From: Hydrangea macrophylla
Taxonomy: Eukaryota; Streptophyta; Magnoliopsida; Cornales; Hydrangeaceae
DNA length: 64,000 bases
Direction of reading: 5' to 3'
Assembly: GCA_033977485.1 (NCBI GenBank)
Contig: CM066983.1
Span: 62,677,010-62,741,009, forward strand
Shown here: in pieces, positions 34,223-45,599 of the stretch
Numbering within the stretch: position 1 is the first letter of the stretch
Layout: every line of letters begins with the position of its first letter
Notes under the pieces: model-generated
Told to the model about the DNA's origin: nothing
Database searches by the model: none
Seen by the model: only the letters and a program-made list of their open reading frames with translations
Program-made: the position numbers and the translations under genes

Positions 34223-35516
34223 TGTTAGAGATATATACTAAAAATTATGCACTATGTCGTCGATTTATTATTTATTTAATAAAATCAATATGAGAATTTG
34301 TGTGGGCAATGTTTACATTATATTGTTTATTTAATATTGTGAATGTGTGATTTTCAAAACAAAAATAAAAATATTGTGCATGTGTGTCTCTTATTCTACA
34401 TAGTAGGTGGTTTGGTGTATTGACTTCGGCTTACACACGGAATATCACACTATCAGATCTTGTAAAATATAAGATTTTGGTTTACAATTTTAGATGGGAT
34501 TGGACACACCATCGGTAGGACTGCAGCATGGTCGTGTAGTAGGTCTGTCTTGACTACGGAAAATGGTATAGTTTCAACTCACCATGCTGGTACACTTTGT
34601 ATATTAAATGGGACCGACTTGAGGTAATTATCTTTGTACTGCCTTGTACGATAATTAACACCTCATAGTTATTTTGAGTGTTTATGCTCTAAATCCTAAG
34701 TTAATATATACACATACATTTGATAATTATACTTTGATCCCTAAAATGGTGAGATCCTTAAATGGGTCAATATCTCATTAGATTGGGTGACAAAATTAAA
34801 TCTATAGAGATATTAATTAATGATGGAATCTAAATCTCAGTTTTGGGATTGATGATATCCCCTTGACGAAGCCTATAAGCTTTGATTATATCAAACTCTG
34901 CAGGTGGATTTTGTATCCGAAATATCAGATAAGTTAAATGTGATTGTTAGTAATTATATTTAATTAATGGATATCTGTAATCTTAACGTGGGGAGATAAT
35001 AAGCATTTAATAACATGAAGCTCAAAATATTTTTTTGAGATAAGAGTAGGAGTCCAATTATAATTCTTTAGCGGTATGAGTTATAATTTATGAAAATATT
35101 CAGTTCGAATTAGGGTTTCCTAATTCTATAAAAAAAAACCTATTCCTTATTGACTTCTTATGGTTCCTATCATAGCCTATACATATGTTGCTTTGAGACT
35201 CTTCAAAATTTGCGTTTGTCCATCAAGAGTAATATAACTCGAAATAGAAAAGAGAGCGTAAAAAGAAGAAAGCAGAAAACAAAAAAATTCAGAAAAGCCC
35301 ACACTCACTTCAAGACTCTGGCAGTAGAGAAATACAGTAGAAGATCGTAAGCTGTTATCGAGCCCGTGTTTACGATTCGTCTACTATAGCAATCTATTTT
35401 TGTAGTTCAAGGTAACCCTAGTTCCGCCCTTGTAGGGTTATTGTAGATTCACGTAATTTTTGCAGTACCAATTTATACGTACTATCAACGGATTCTGGGA
35501 ACGCAGTTTCCTAACA
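34223..35516 (+). mobile_element. Solo LTR (copia-like), TSD CACTG/CACTC
   Basis: A 1294-bp block begins TGTTAGAGATATATAC and ends GCAGTTTCCTAACA (terminal inverted repeat TGTTAG/CTAACA). It splits the array sequence exactly where LTR-C's flank reads CAACTTCACTTATCATGG without interruption (48564). CACTG (34218-34222) and CACTC (35517-35521) are a duplication with one difference. A promoter-like CTATAAAAAAAAACC lies at 35127. No internal region remains, so the element was lost by LTR-LTR recombination. Confidence 0.82.
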
Positions 35517-35521
35517 CACTC

Positions 35522-36382
35522 ATCATGGCAGTAGAGTTATCATTTAATCGATCTTATGTGACTGATATTGGAAATTAATTCGATCATACATAACAAAGTC
35601 GGCCAAAAAAAATCTAGTTGTTTCAAAAATTACAATGCTTTTATTTTTGAAGATCCGGAAGGGCAAGTGTTTACACCCCATATTCACAATTTTCAGCCAA
35701 GCCCTTGTCACCGAATTCAGTAAGCTCAAAGTGACCGAGTGATGAACTACAAGCTTGAAGTTACCACCATAGTGGGCGGTTATTGGCTGATGTGGAATGA
35801 TACTTTGCAAACTGGGTGGTTTTTGCTATTCTCAAAGACACGTGGATGGTTGGTAGAAAATGGGAAGTTAATTCTTGAGTGGGTGATATGCTGGCTTGTG
35901 GATAAGTCACTCAAGGGTCAAGATATACTAGATCATGGGTGGTTATTTGTAGTTATTTTTGTACATCTATAATAAGACACCGCCAATCAAGCAGAAGGCC
36001 CTCTCACACACAAAACTCCTTGCACAATTCATACTCAAACCCAGCATTCTAAAAGCATTCATAACTGCATCCAGTAGTATAGATTTCAATTCTTGTGCTC
36101 TAGGTTTTTGTATCTTTCAATTCTCCAACGTTTGTATTTCTGTTGTATCAATGGAAATGAAGATAAATGCAAATTCTGAGGTACTTTCAACATTACCTTA
36201 GCATTTATCAAACTTGTAGTGTTTGAGAATTTTTAGTAGGTTTAATTCTTGCCTACTGTACACAATCGTCTAATTCCATATCAATTCCATTCACAAGCCC
36301 AAGAATTACTTATTCACAATCACACATTGAATCCTGGTGGATTCTGGCATGCCCTAACACAAATTAAATTTAGCTATGAACA
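35522..36382 (+). mobile_element. LTR-B of the three-LTR array
   Basis: It matches LTR-C from its left edge (TCATGGCAGT(A/G)GAGTTATCATTTAATCG) and LTR-A from TTTACACCC on. The promoter is TCTATAATAAGACACC (35966). It ends GCTATGAACA at 36382. The exact left edge is uncertain because the homology to LTR-C continues into interior sequence. Confidence 0.65.
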
Positions 36383-37243
36383 TTTTTGGCATGAGTGATG
36401 AAAAGATGTTTGACGATGGATGGACGTTTCTATAATAACCAGATTTGTTGGCAAGACTCAATAATGAACGAGCTTCAAAATGAAATTTATCGTGTTGACT
36501 ACGATAAATTCACAATTTGCAGCGAGTTACTACGACACGCAGCTTTGCAGCCTTGGATCCCGCAAGCACTTTTTCGGCACCATGACTATGAGACGTGCCG
36601 ATATAATGATTTCTGTCGAGATTGGCTATCTTGAGGCTGACAAATAGTTTTTTAGCCATGAAATCGGCCTCCTAAAAATATCAACTATGTCCGAGCCACC
36701 ACCCGGGGGACAAGGTAATGCTTTCATGTCTTTAGATAATTTTCTATCCCGTATTTGGATGACAAAAACAAGAGATTTATCAAATTTTCTGCTCGGGGGC
36801 AATATGGCGAAAAATTAATTTGTAGTGACAATTCAAAAAATTCTGTTTTGGCCAGAGAGCTCCTCCCTAGAGTTGAAGAACGAAATCCACTTGGGGGCCA
36901 GATCTCCGTAGGCCAATTGATTTCCTCTTGGCCGATGAATGTCTAGAATGTTTTGAACAAATTTCTTTGAAAAAACTTTCTATTGAAGAGTTGTTCAAAA
37001 TTTTCAGTATTAATCATAATCACCAAAAATGAAGTCTATAAAAAGTCAATTAATTATTTGGCTGATGTAGATTTTAATACTCATGGCTATGTGGAAGCCA
37101 TCAAATAATAGTTTTTCCCTAAGGTTGTTTATTATGAAAAATAAAATATATTGATCGAAGTTGGAGTTTTAACTAATCGGACAAAATTTGACCCATGTAT
37201 AATGCACGTGACCCTGAATAATTGTCAAAAGAGTAATACTTGG

Positions 37244-37883
37244 TGACGATGCCAAAATTTGGGTAGGAGCTAGAAAAGCTAATTGAAGGGAGAGTGAGTG
37301 AGACAAAGGGAGTTTGTATGTGGTTCGGCCCTGTTGACTAGGTGACCTACGTCCACGCGGTGCATCGGAGCGCGTTCACTAACAAATCACCAGCGGCCTT
37401 GGGTGAACCAACAAGGAGGCCGGTACTACCAGAGACCGGCCGGGTATATGCATATGGGTGATATATATTACTATTCTCGTAAGATAAGAATGTGATCTCT
37501 TTAATGGGGATGAGTGATCTCTTTTATAGATGCAAGAGACCACTCGTACAAGGTAAGTGAGTAGATTAGGAAGCCTAATCTAATTACAAGTGATTAGCAT
37601 AAATTATGGAAGTTTCCTAAGTGGTTTAGGAAATAACCTGTACTTTCTATTAGTCTTCTCACTGAGTTAGGAAACTGCCCAGAGCCTTGCAAGGCAAGCC
37701 ATGAGACGTGCCCAAACTTCATGGAGTACAGCTACACCGTACGCCCGGGCTGTAGGCCCAGACCAGGCGGTCTTGGCTAGACCACCTCGGACGGTTATGC
37801 AAATGAGTTCCCATTTTGGATGACTTGGCATTCCCTTGCTGAGGTGGCAGTTTGACTTTGACCTGACATTTTTGGACCTATCA
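37244..37883 (-). repeat. 3' LTR of the large Tat element
   Basis: 640 bp, ending next to the purine tract at 37884-37897. Confidence 0.92.
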
Positions 37884-38808
37884 GTTGCCCCCCATTTTCG
37901 AAACTGATGTGATGCTCTATCAGATGAGGTTTGAAAATCTGTGCCATTCGAAAACTGCCCGAGAACCTTCCCGGGACATTCCTCGGGAATGGACCCGCCC
38001 CGGGGGCTGAACCGGACAGTACCCTTGGGAACTGGCGTCGGTGGCCGCCACATGTCAAGGAGTGATTGGTCTGGCTAGGATCCAACGAGGTCGGCGTGGG
38101 TGTAACTGAACAATCGCGTGGTAATCAGACCGTCATGTCATGCATTTAAAGCGTGCGCCTTTTGAGGCGACGCTTCATGTGCCCGAGAAGACAGCTGTCA
38201 GGCGGTTTAGGCGGGAAAGTTTCCTGGCCGTTGGATCTAATCTGATCTGGACTGTTCACGCTTTTATAGATAAGGGACATTTGTTCATTTTTCTCATTCC
38301 TGCTACCCTGGGATCGAGATTACTGAGCAGTTTGAGAGAAAAAGCTCCCGGTCAAGCTTCTCGAGCTCGTTTCTGCTCTTTGTCCTGTAAGTCTTCACCT
38401 TCCCAGTTTCAATTCATTGTATTCTTCCTTTTTCTCTTTCTTTTTCTTTCCTAAAAGAGGCTGGAGAGGACGAACCGACTAGGGTTTGCACGGGAGTGGG
38501 ACTTTTTCTTCCTTAGGTTTTGCTTTTTCTTTAGGTCAGGCGGTACAACAGGACAATTGAACCGAACAGGTTGTCCCAGGGTAGTTTTGACTGAGTGTCA
38601 TCTTACCTTGAAGACAATATATTCCTTTCCCTTTAGGCTTGCAACCTTACCTCCTCTATATCTCAGACTCAGAGTCTCTGACCCTTTACCTAGGTCGCCG
38701 CTTGCTTTCTCGCCCAGCCACAGGAGTTTTAGGGATGTGTCACTAAGTTTTGACTCGTCTTCCGGTCAGAGGACGAGCAATCATGGTCCAGGAACCCAGA
38801 CAAAAGTA

Positions 38809-40793
38809 TGGGCCCACCTTCTGCTACTCCTTCAGACCATCATAGCGAGGGTAGGATCCCTATCCGGGTGTCGGACAACAAGTCGGACCAGGAGGCCCCG
38901 GTAGTCTGTCTCGTTGGGTTCAGGTGATGAGATACCGGGGAATCCTGACCCCGAAGTAGCTTTTGCCTGCGAATTTACTCCTTCCATCTTGCATACCCAA
39001 GACCTTAGCCGAATTAGGGATAGGTATGCCATTCTCGACCATTGCTCCCTGGTCGTTCACGCCGGTGGGGCCCACCTCCATCAACCGGATTTTGTCACTT
39101 TGTTTGAGGATTCCCTTATGGCTAGGTTCCGCATCCCCCTTCACCCAGTAGCCCGGGATGTCATGATCTACCTCAGGATCTTTCCCGAGCAATTAGCCCC
39201 GAGTGGTTGGAGGTTCCTGATGGGGTCCATCTCTCTCTGGCCTCAAGTCTTCGGGTATGAACGCACCCTTCAAGAGTTTTTGTGAACCCACCGGTCGTTC
39301 CCTGTACATGGGGAGGTCGGGTTCTTCTCTCTCGGGGCTCGGCAGGGGAGAAAAATCATCGTCAACTGCCCGAGCAACAACAAGGGGTTGGAAGAAGTTC
39401 TTCCAAGTATCCACCCTCGGGCTCTGTGAGCAGGCCCCAAGAATCCAGCTGAGGACTTCCTGGGCGGGGGAGCTGAGGAGTAAGCCCGTTCGACATTTCT
39501 CTTTTTGCTTTCCTCTGCCTTTGAATGTAATCATGGGGCTAACTATTTCATGCTTTGCTTTGCAGTGCGGTCAGCCGAGCCACCGAGTATCCCCAAGGAG
39601 TGCCAAGACAGGATCAAGCGCTTGGCAAACCTGCCCACCAACATCTGGAATGTGCTAACCCGGACGGAAGACTTTAGGGCTACCTACGATCCGTACCAGC
39701 CTGTTGAAGCTCCTGTCTTCCCTCCAATCATCCTGGGTAAGTGTTCGAGTGAACTATTTGGCTTCGGCCATTTTTTACTGCTTTTTCCGGTTACTGACCG
39801 CGTGACCTTTTTCCTTCGCAGAAATGGGCCATAGGAGAGATCCAGAGCAGCTAAGGGCCAAATAGGCCGCCGCCGCCCGAATAGCGGAGAAAGGGAAGAG
39901 GCCAGCCACCGAGGCCACGGGAAGTGACCACCCGCTTAGGCGAATAAGGCATGGGACGACAGCTCACCAGGAACCCAGGGAGACGTCAGTCCCCTGCGTG
40001 GTGGTGGTGGTGGAGGAGATCGCTCCCCTGGCGGACCTACAATCTGGGACGTCATTGGGAGAGTCAGTGGAGATCAGGGAGAAGGTTAGACCGGGCCTTC
40101 TCCCAAGCCAGGTGGAGATGTATGCAAACATGTCTCCCCACATTTTCCAGGGGTCGCTGTACAGCCTCTCACACTTTGTAAGTATTTCTGCCGCCTTGTC
40201 CTTCGTCTTCTATTTAGTCTCCTTGCTTTGCTGACCGGTCGGTTTATGCTTGTTCTCTGCAGGTCGGCTACATGACCCCTGGAGCTGAGTCCTTCGTGCC
40301 CTCCCTAGCCGGGAGGGCCACCGCTGCTGAAGCTGCCTTGTCATAGGATCGGGCAGCCTTGGAGGCCAAGGAGACTACCCTGGCCGTTGAGAAGGACAAG
40401 GTCAAGAGCTTGGCTTTGGGCCTTGGTGCAGCGCAGGCGGAGTTGGCCGCCTTGGCAGAACTGGAGGCCGCCAGGGCAAATCTGGCAGTGGCAGAGGCTC
40501 GAGAGAAGGCTCTGGCCGAGATAGCGGTAGTAGGGTCCACAGAGGCAGGCTTTGATGACGGCTTCTTTTAAGGCTACGAAGGCCTGAAGAGAAGGCTGTC
40601 CTGAGACCATCCCGAGTAGGACATCTCGCCCTACGAAGGGATGGACTCGGACTACTGGGACGTGGGTCCCTCTGCTTCAGAAGGTTCTGCTGCTGAGGCC
40701 GGACCAGCTGAATATGTTGCTCCAGGTAGGGATACTGCCCCGGGAGGGGAGGCTGTAGAGACCGAGGAGGTGGTCGTCGTGGACGAACCTTAG
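38809..40793 (+). pseudogene. Antisense spliced gene of the Tat element (putative gypsy-type transposon protein)
   Basis: An ATG at 38809 opens MGPPSATPSDH; a frame change near 38912 leads to a block resembling the plant 'putative gypsy type transposon' family (Pfam Transposase_28, from memory): FEDSLMARFRIPLHPVARDV, WRFLMGSISLWP, GFFSLGARQGRK, CPSNNKG, WKKFFQV. A stop (39283) and a frameshift near 39385 break it. Three introns of 85-86 nt with GT-AG ends (39480-39565, 39737-39821, 40178-40262) join flanking exons in one frame: …ELR/MRSAEPP…, …PPIIL/EMGHRRD…, …YSLSHF/VGYMTPG…. The last exon encodes an Ala/Glu-rich coiled coil (AKETTLAVEKDKVKSLAL) and an acidic tail ending VVVVDEP. It holds four further stops. 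Role unknown; it lies opposite to pol. Confidence 0.7.
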
Positions 40794-40799
40794 CCTCTG

Positions 40800-41732
40800 A
40801 ACTTGTATATATATATCTCTCTTTTTTTTTTGGGAGGCCGATACAACTGCCCCCCAGGCTTTGTACATATTTTTGTTATTGATGAAAAGGTCCTCTGAGG
40901 CTGCCCTTTTGCATCAATCGTTTATCATTGTGTTTCTTTTTTATACTTGCCTATTTGTAATTGCCTATGCCTGACCGGTTGTAAACCCTGCGGAAACCCT
41001 GCCTTAGCAAAAGTTTAGGACCGTGGCCGGTAAAGAACACTTGGTCTTCTAGGGACCTGTTTTGAAGGCTCCGCCCGGTATAGTGTAGGATTTTTGTCCT
41101 GTTACTACCCGGACAGTTTCTCTGGGCATTTTAGATACTTATGAATGTTCTAGAATTCCAAGCCATGTTAGTGTCTAGTGTGATTTCCTGTTTTAATCTA
41201 GTATCCCCCTGCCCCCCAAGTTTTTGCTAAGGCGGGTGCTGGGAGAGGGAGCAACAGTAGGGAACCGACTTGGAACGTTGGTGGTTGCAGGGTCTTTTAA
41301 GGGTTACTATAATTAGCCACTGAGGGGGATTTGCCTCCATCGTTGGTTATGGAACTAAGCGAAGTCGACGCCTCGGATGTGACCCCGTGGTCTTTTACCT
41401 AGAACGTTGGTGGTTGCATGGTCTTTTGAGGCTTGCTATCATTAGCCACCTAGGGAGATATGCCCCCATCGTTGGAATGGACCTAAGCGAAGCCGGCGCC
41501 TCGGTGTGGTCCCGAGGTCTTTTGTGCCTCGGGTGTTGTCCCGAGGTCTTTTGTGCCTCGGATGTGGTCTCGAGGTCTTTTTTTTTGCACGGAACACTAG
41601 TAGGGGTCATTACATGCAGCAAAAACAAAAAAAAATCTTTAATCCTTTTGAAAATCGTAGTAACTGCTCGAGTAGAGCTACAAATTTCCTAACCAATGCT
41701 AAACCGCTCTTATCCAAGCACACTGAAAATAC
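40800..41732. repeat. Non-coding 3' region of the large Tat element with ~29-bp repeats
   Basis: Between the antisense gene and the integrase end. Units TGCCTCGG(G/A)TGT(G/T)GTCCCGAGGTCTTTTG repeat at 41490-41590. Longer modules around TTGGTGGTTGCAGGGTCTTTT recur at 41276 and 41404 and in the small Tat element at 31562. No gene is seen. Confidence 0.7.
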
Positions 41733-42960
41733 TTACAGAGATGCTGCACGTTCCAGGGGTGAGATAGGTCCTGCCCGTCCAGAGTCTGCAACCAGCAGGT
41801 TCCCGGGCGGTTGACTTGGGTGATCCGGGATCTTGGTAGACTGGTTTACTGCCTTAAGGACCAGGTCTCCCACCTGGAAGCTGCGGTACTTGACTCTGCT
41901 ATTGAAATACCGAGAGACCCGTTGTTTATAGGCTGCCACTTTCAGATATGCCCGATCCCTTTTCTCCTCTATCAAATTGAGCTCCGCCCTAAGGGCTTTC
42001 TCATTGCTTTGCTCGCTGAAATTCACCACCCGGAACGTTGACAGTCCGAGCTCTCTGGATACCACAGCCTCAAAGCCATAGGTAAGTGGGAATGGTGTTT
42101 CCCCTATTGCCGCTCGGGGAGTGGTACGGTACTCCCACAGAAGGGTCGGTAGTTCTGCCCAAAGACCTTTGGCATTTTCAAGTCTGCTTTTGATTGACTA
42201 TAGAATTGTCCAATTTGTCACCTCGGCTTGGCTATTGGTTGAGGCTGCTCTGGAGAAGAGTAGTGGTTTGATATTCTATAGCTCGAGCAAAACTGCTTGA
42301 ATACTAGGGTGTCGAACTGCCTGCTGTTGTCACTGACCAGGACCTGGGGGATGCCGAACCTGCTGAGAATGTTTTTCTCAACGAAACTTTCCATCTTTTT
42401 CTCGGTGATCGCTGCCAAGGGGTCGGCCTCCACCCACTTAATGAAATAGTCCACGGCGATGACTGCAAACTTGACTTATCCTTTTCCCATTGGAAGGGGA
42501 CCGACAATATCAATGCCCCACTGAGCAAATAGCCAGGGGCTGGGGATTGGTGTCTGGATCTCTCCCGGGCAGTTGATCATGGGCGAATATCTATGACACT
42601 TGTCACACTGTTTGACGTATTCTTGGGAATCCCGGGCCATCGGTTGCCAGTAATAGCCTTGTAACAGAGCTTTGCCAGAAAGTGCCCTACCCTCTATGTG
42701 GTTCCCATACACGCCCTCGTGGATTTCATATAATATTCCTTGAACTTGGGGAGGGTGAACACAACAGAGATAGGGAATAGAGAACCCTCTCTTATAGAGC
42801 ACGCCATTGATGAGATGATATCTGGACGCTCGGTATCTTACCCGTCGGGCTTCATCTTTTCCGTCTGGTGAACCTCCAATTGTCAAGAACGTCACAATCG
42901 GGTCCATCCAACTGGACCCTAAAGCGACCGGTTCGACCTCCATGCCTTCTGAGTTGGGCA
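41733..42960 (-). pseudogene. Tat integrase, broken
   Basis: Reading leftward: the HHCC finger is intact (EIHEGVYGNHIEGRAL…CDKCHRYSPM), followed by QTPIPSPWLFAQWGIDIVGPLPMGKG with the first catalytic Asp (42476). A frame break leads to 42454-42218 (MDYFIKWVEADPLAAI, RFGIPQVLVSDNSRQF with the second Asp). After FCSSYRISNHYSSPEQPQ the expected GQAE segment with the catalytic Glu is scrambled, so the enzyme is dead. The C-terminal part at 42065-41733 keeps VSRYFNSRVKYRSFQVGDLVLKAV. Confidence 0.85.
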
Positions 42961-43600
42961 TACTAGGCTCGGGTAAGTATTCTATCCTTATCCCGGGTAG
43001 GTATGACTCAGAAGATGAAGTAAGGCGGGCTAACCGGTCAGCCCTCTTGTTCTCTTCCCTCGGGATCTGTGTGATGGAGAGCCTCTTAAGCTTCTTTGAG
43101 ACTGCTCGGACGAGGGCTAGGTAGGCTACCATGTTGTCTTCCCGAGCTTCATACCCGAGCTTCATACTCTTGATTAACTTGATTGACCACGAGCTGGTAG
43201 TCGCTGTACCCTTGGACTTGCTGTGCACCCATCAAAGTAGCCAACTGCAATCCAACCAACAAGGCCTTATACTCGACCTCGTTGTTAAAGGTCCGGAACC
43301 CAAACCTCAAAGCATACTCTAACTGGATCTTGTCAAGCGTGGTCAAGATGATCCCTGCCCTGCTGCCTTGCTTATTGGATGACCTGTCCACATAAAGTAC
43401 CCAGGTCGGGGTGTCAGGCTGTAAACCGGGCGGTATAACCGGCGGGTCGAGCTTTCCAACTGCGTCCTCTGGATATGTGAACTCTACGAGCAAATCTGCC
43501 ACTGCCTGTCCCTTGGTTGCCATCTGGGGTTTGTAGACTAGTTCAAATTCTTCTAATTCCAATACCCACTTGACAAGCCTTCCGGATGTCTCAGGCCTGC
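42961..43600 (-). pseudogene. Tat RNase H, frameshifted by a short duplication
   Basis: The DEDD residues of a retroelement RNase H are all visible: YVDRSSN, NNEVEYKALLVGL, GYSDYQLVVNQ and, after a frame change, ENKRADRLARL. The break coincides with a tandem duplication of the 13-bp unit CGAGCTTCATACC (43143-43166), which shifts the frame inside YEAR(E). The domain removes RNA from the RNA-DNA hybrid during reverse transcription. Upstream of 43600 the RT connection carries further stops. Confidence 0.82.
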
Positions 43601-43879
43601 TTAAAATCTAGCGGAGAGGTTGATCTATGAGGACCACGATGACGTGGGCCTGGAAGTACGGGCAGAGTCTCCGGGCAGAGGTGATAAGGGCAAAGGCCAG
43701 CTTCTCGATGCGGGAGTACCAGCTTTCTGCACCTTAGAGCGCTCGGCTGGTGTAATAAACCAAGAACTGTATCCCGTGTTCTTTCCGAATAAGCGCCAAG
43801 CTCACGGCTGAAGGTGACACTGCCAACTAAGGAACAGCTCCTCCTTCGGTATAGGCATTGAGAGCAGAGGAGACATTGT

Positions 43880-44640
43880 CAGGTATTTATTGAGGTCCTA
43901 AAATGCCTCCCCATACTCTTCTGACCATTGGAATGCTTTACGGAGGATTTTGAAGAACGGCAGACACTGGTCAGTAGCTCAGGAGACGAACATGTTGAGT
44001 ACGGCTACCTGTCCGACCAGACTCTGAACTTCCTTGGTAAACTCGGGTGATCACATGTTAATAATAGCCTGAATATTTTGGGGGTTTGCCTCGATTCCGA
44101 GCCGACTTACCAAATGACCCAAAAATTTTCCGGACGAGACTCTAAATGTGCACTTGGCCGGGTTCAACCTCATCCGGTACTTTCTCAAGATGCTGAAGGC
44201 CCCGGCCAGATGCTCCAAATGATCGGACTCATCTCGGCTTTTGACCAAAAGATCGTCGACATAGACCTCCATCGATTTCCTGATTAAATCCTTAAATATA
44301 GAATTAACCAGGCGTTGATAACTTGCCCCGGCGTTTTTAAGGCCGAAGGGCATCACCTTGTAATAATATGTCCCCTGGTCTATGATGAAGGAAGTCTTCT
44401 CTTCGTCCCCGGGATACATGCTGATCTGGTTGTACCCCGAGTAGGCGTCCGTGAACAAAAGAAGTGAGTGACCGGTTGTGGAGTCCATAAGGAGATCCAT
44501 GCTAAGCAGCGGATAGCAATCCTTGGGGCAGAACTTGTTCAAATCGGTAAAATCCACACACATATTCCACTTCCTGTTTCTTTTCTTAACTAGTAGCACA
44601 TTTGCCAATCAATCAGGGTAGTGGACCTCTAGGACGAACT
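43880..44640 (-). pseudogene. Tat reverse transcriptase, core largely open
   Basis: A 185-codon frame (44608-44051) covers most of the fingers and palm. Counting from M1 at 44608: D54 in FTDAYSGYNQI, the MPFGLKNAGASYQRLVN block at 86-102, and YVDD at 116-119, all catalytic residues present. CRF-type ending AKCTFRVSSGKFLGHLVS follows. A stop right upstream (EVHYPD then stop) and one downstream (INM then stop) break the polyprotein; recognisable sequence (FTKEVQSLVGQVAVLNMFVS) continues to about 43880. It is the best-kept enzyme of the element. Confidence 0.88.
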
Positions 44641-45187
44641 TCGTATTCAGGAGCTTTTTGATTTCTTCACGTACTGTTGCTTACCTTTTAGGGGCCACAC
44701 CCCTCATCTTCTGCTTAATCAGTCGGGAGTTCGGGTCGATGTTGAGAAGGTGGGACACGGCACCAGGCGAAGACATCCTGGCTCTGTCGCAGGAACTAGA
44801 TCAATTTCCCTCTGAGACCTGACTCCAGAAGAGTGCCAATATTAACGGATCGGTCAGGGAGTTATGGGTCTAGCACCACTTGCTCCAGCTGTTCTACCTG
44901 TCCTACTGCGTTCCTTATGTCCCTCGGGTCCATCTCCTGAACGTTCAACGTTTTTTGTAACTGCTTCTCCGTGCAAGGAACTGACATAACAACTCTGGGC
45001 GGTTGCTTGGTTTCCACACAAGCTCCCGAGACCCTGGGGGTTGGAAACTTGATCACTAGGTCGTATGTTGATACAACCGCCTTGGCCTCGTTAAGTGTTG
45101 GCCTCCTAAGGATGGCGTTCTATGCGGACGGAGCTTCTACAACCACGAAGTTTGCCATTATTGAGACTTGCTGAGGGTAGGTTCCGA

Positions 45188-45562
45188 TCAGGACCGGCAA
45201 CTCGAAAATCCCGAGCGGTTACGTGCTTGAACCGTTGAACCGACCAAAGAAGTGGCAATCGGCCGGAGTCTGTCCCTTGATATCCCTAGCTGATCGAATG
45301 CTGAGGCGAACATGATGTCAGAGGAGCTGCCTGTGTCCACTAATACCCTCTTTAACATATAATTGGCTGTGGAGAATGTCACAACTAGCGGATCGTCGTG
45401 GGGGTAGGGCAGGTCCTTTACATCGTCGAACGAGAACATCAGCACGTCGGTTGGCGGGGAGCTGGGGGATTGGACATGCCAGATATCCGATCGGGATGCC
45501 CGAGCATACCTCTTCCTAATCAACTGAGAGTCCCCTCCGCCCGAAGTTCCTCCGAAGATCAC
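45188..45562 (-). pseudogene. Tat aspartic protease region
   Basis: A 124-codon frame holds IFGGTSGGG…, PHDDPLVVTF and the protease core LVDTGSSSDIMFASAFDQLGI with the catalytic Asp in DTGS, followed by LRPIATSLVG. The expected downstream protease flap region is frame-broken (the tail VQARNRSGFSSCRS is not protease-like). It would process the gag-pol polyprotein. A stop separates it from gag upstream. Confidence 0.85.
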
Positions 45563-45599
45563 GTTGATTTGCCTGAGAGGATGTGGCTGCTCGGGTGTC

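Noticed and set aside
38140..38454. 104-codon plus-strand frame upstream of the antisense Tat gene
   Set aside because: No recognisable domain. It could be an untranslated first exon (a GTAAGT follows at 38387), but support is too weak to call.
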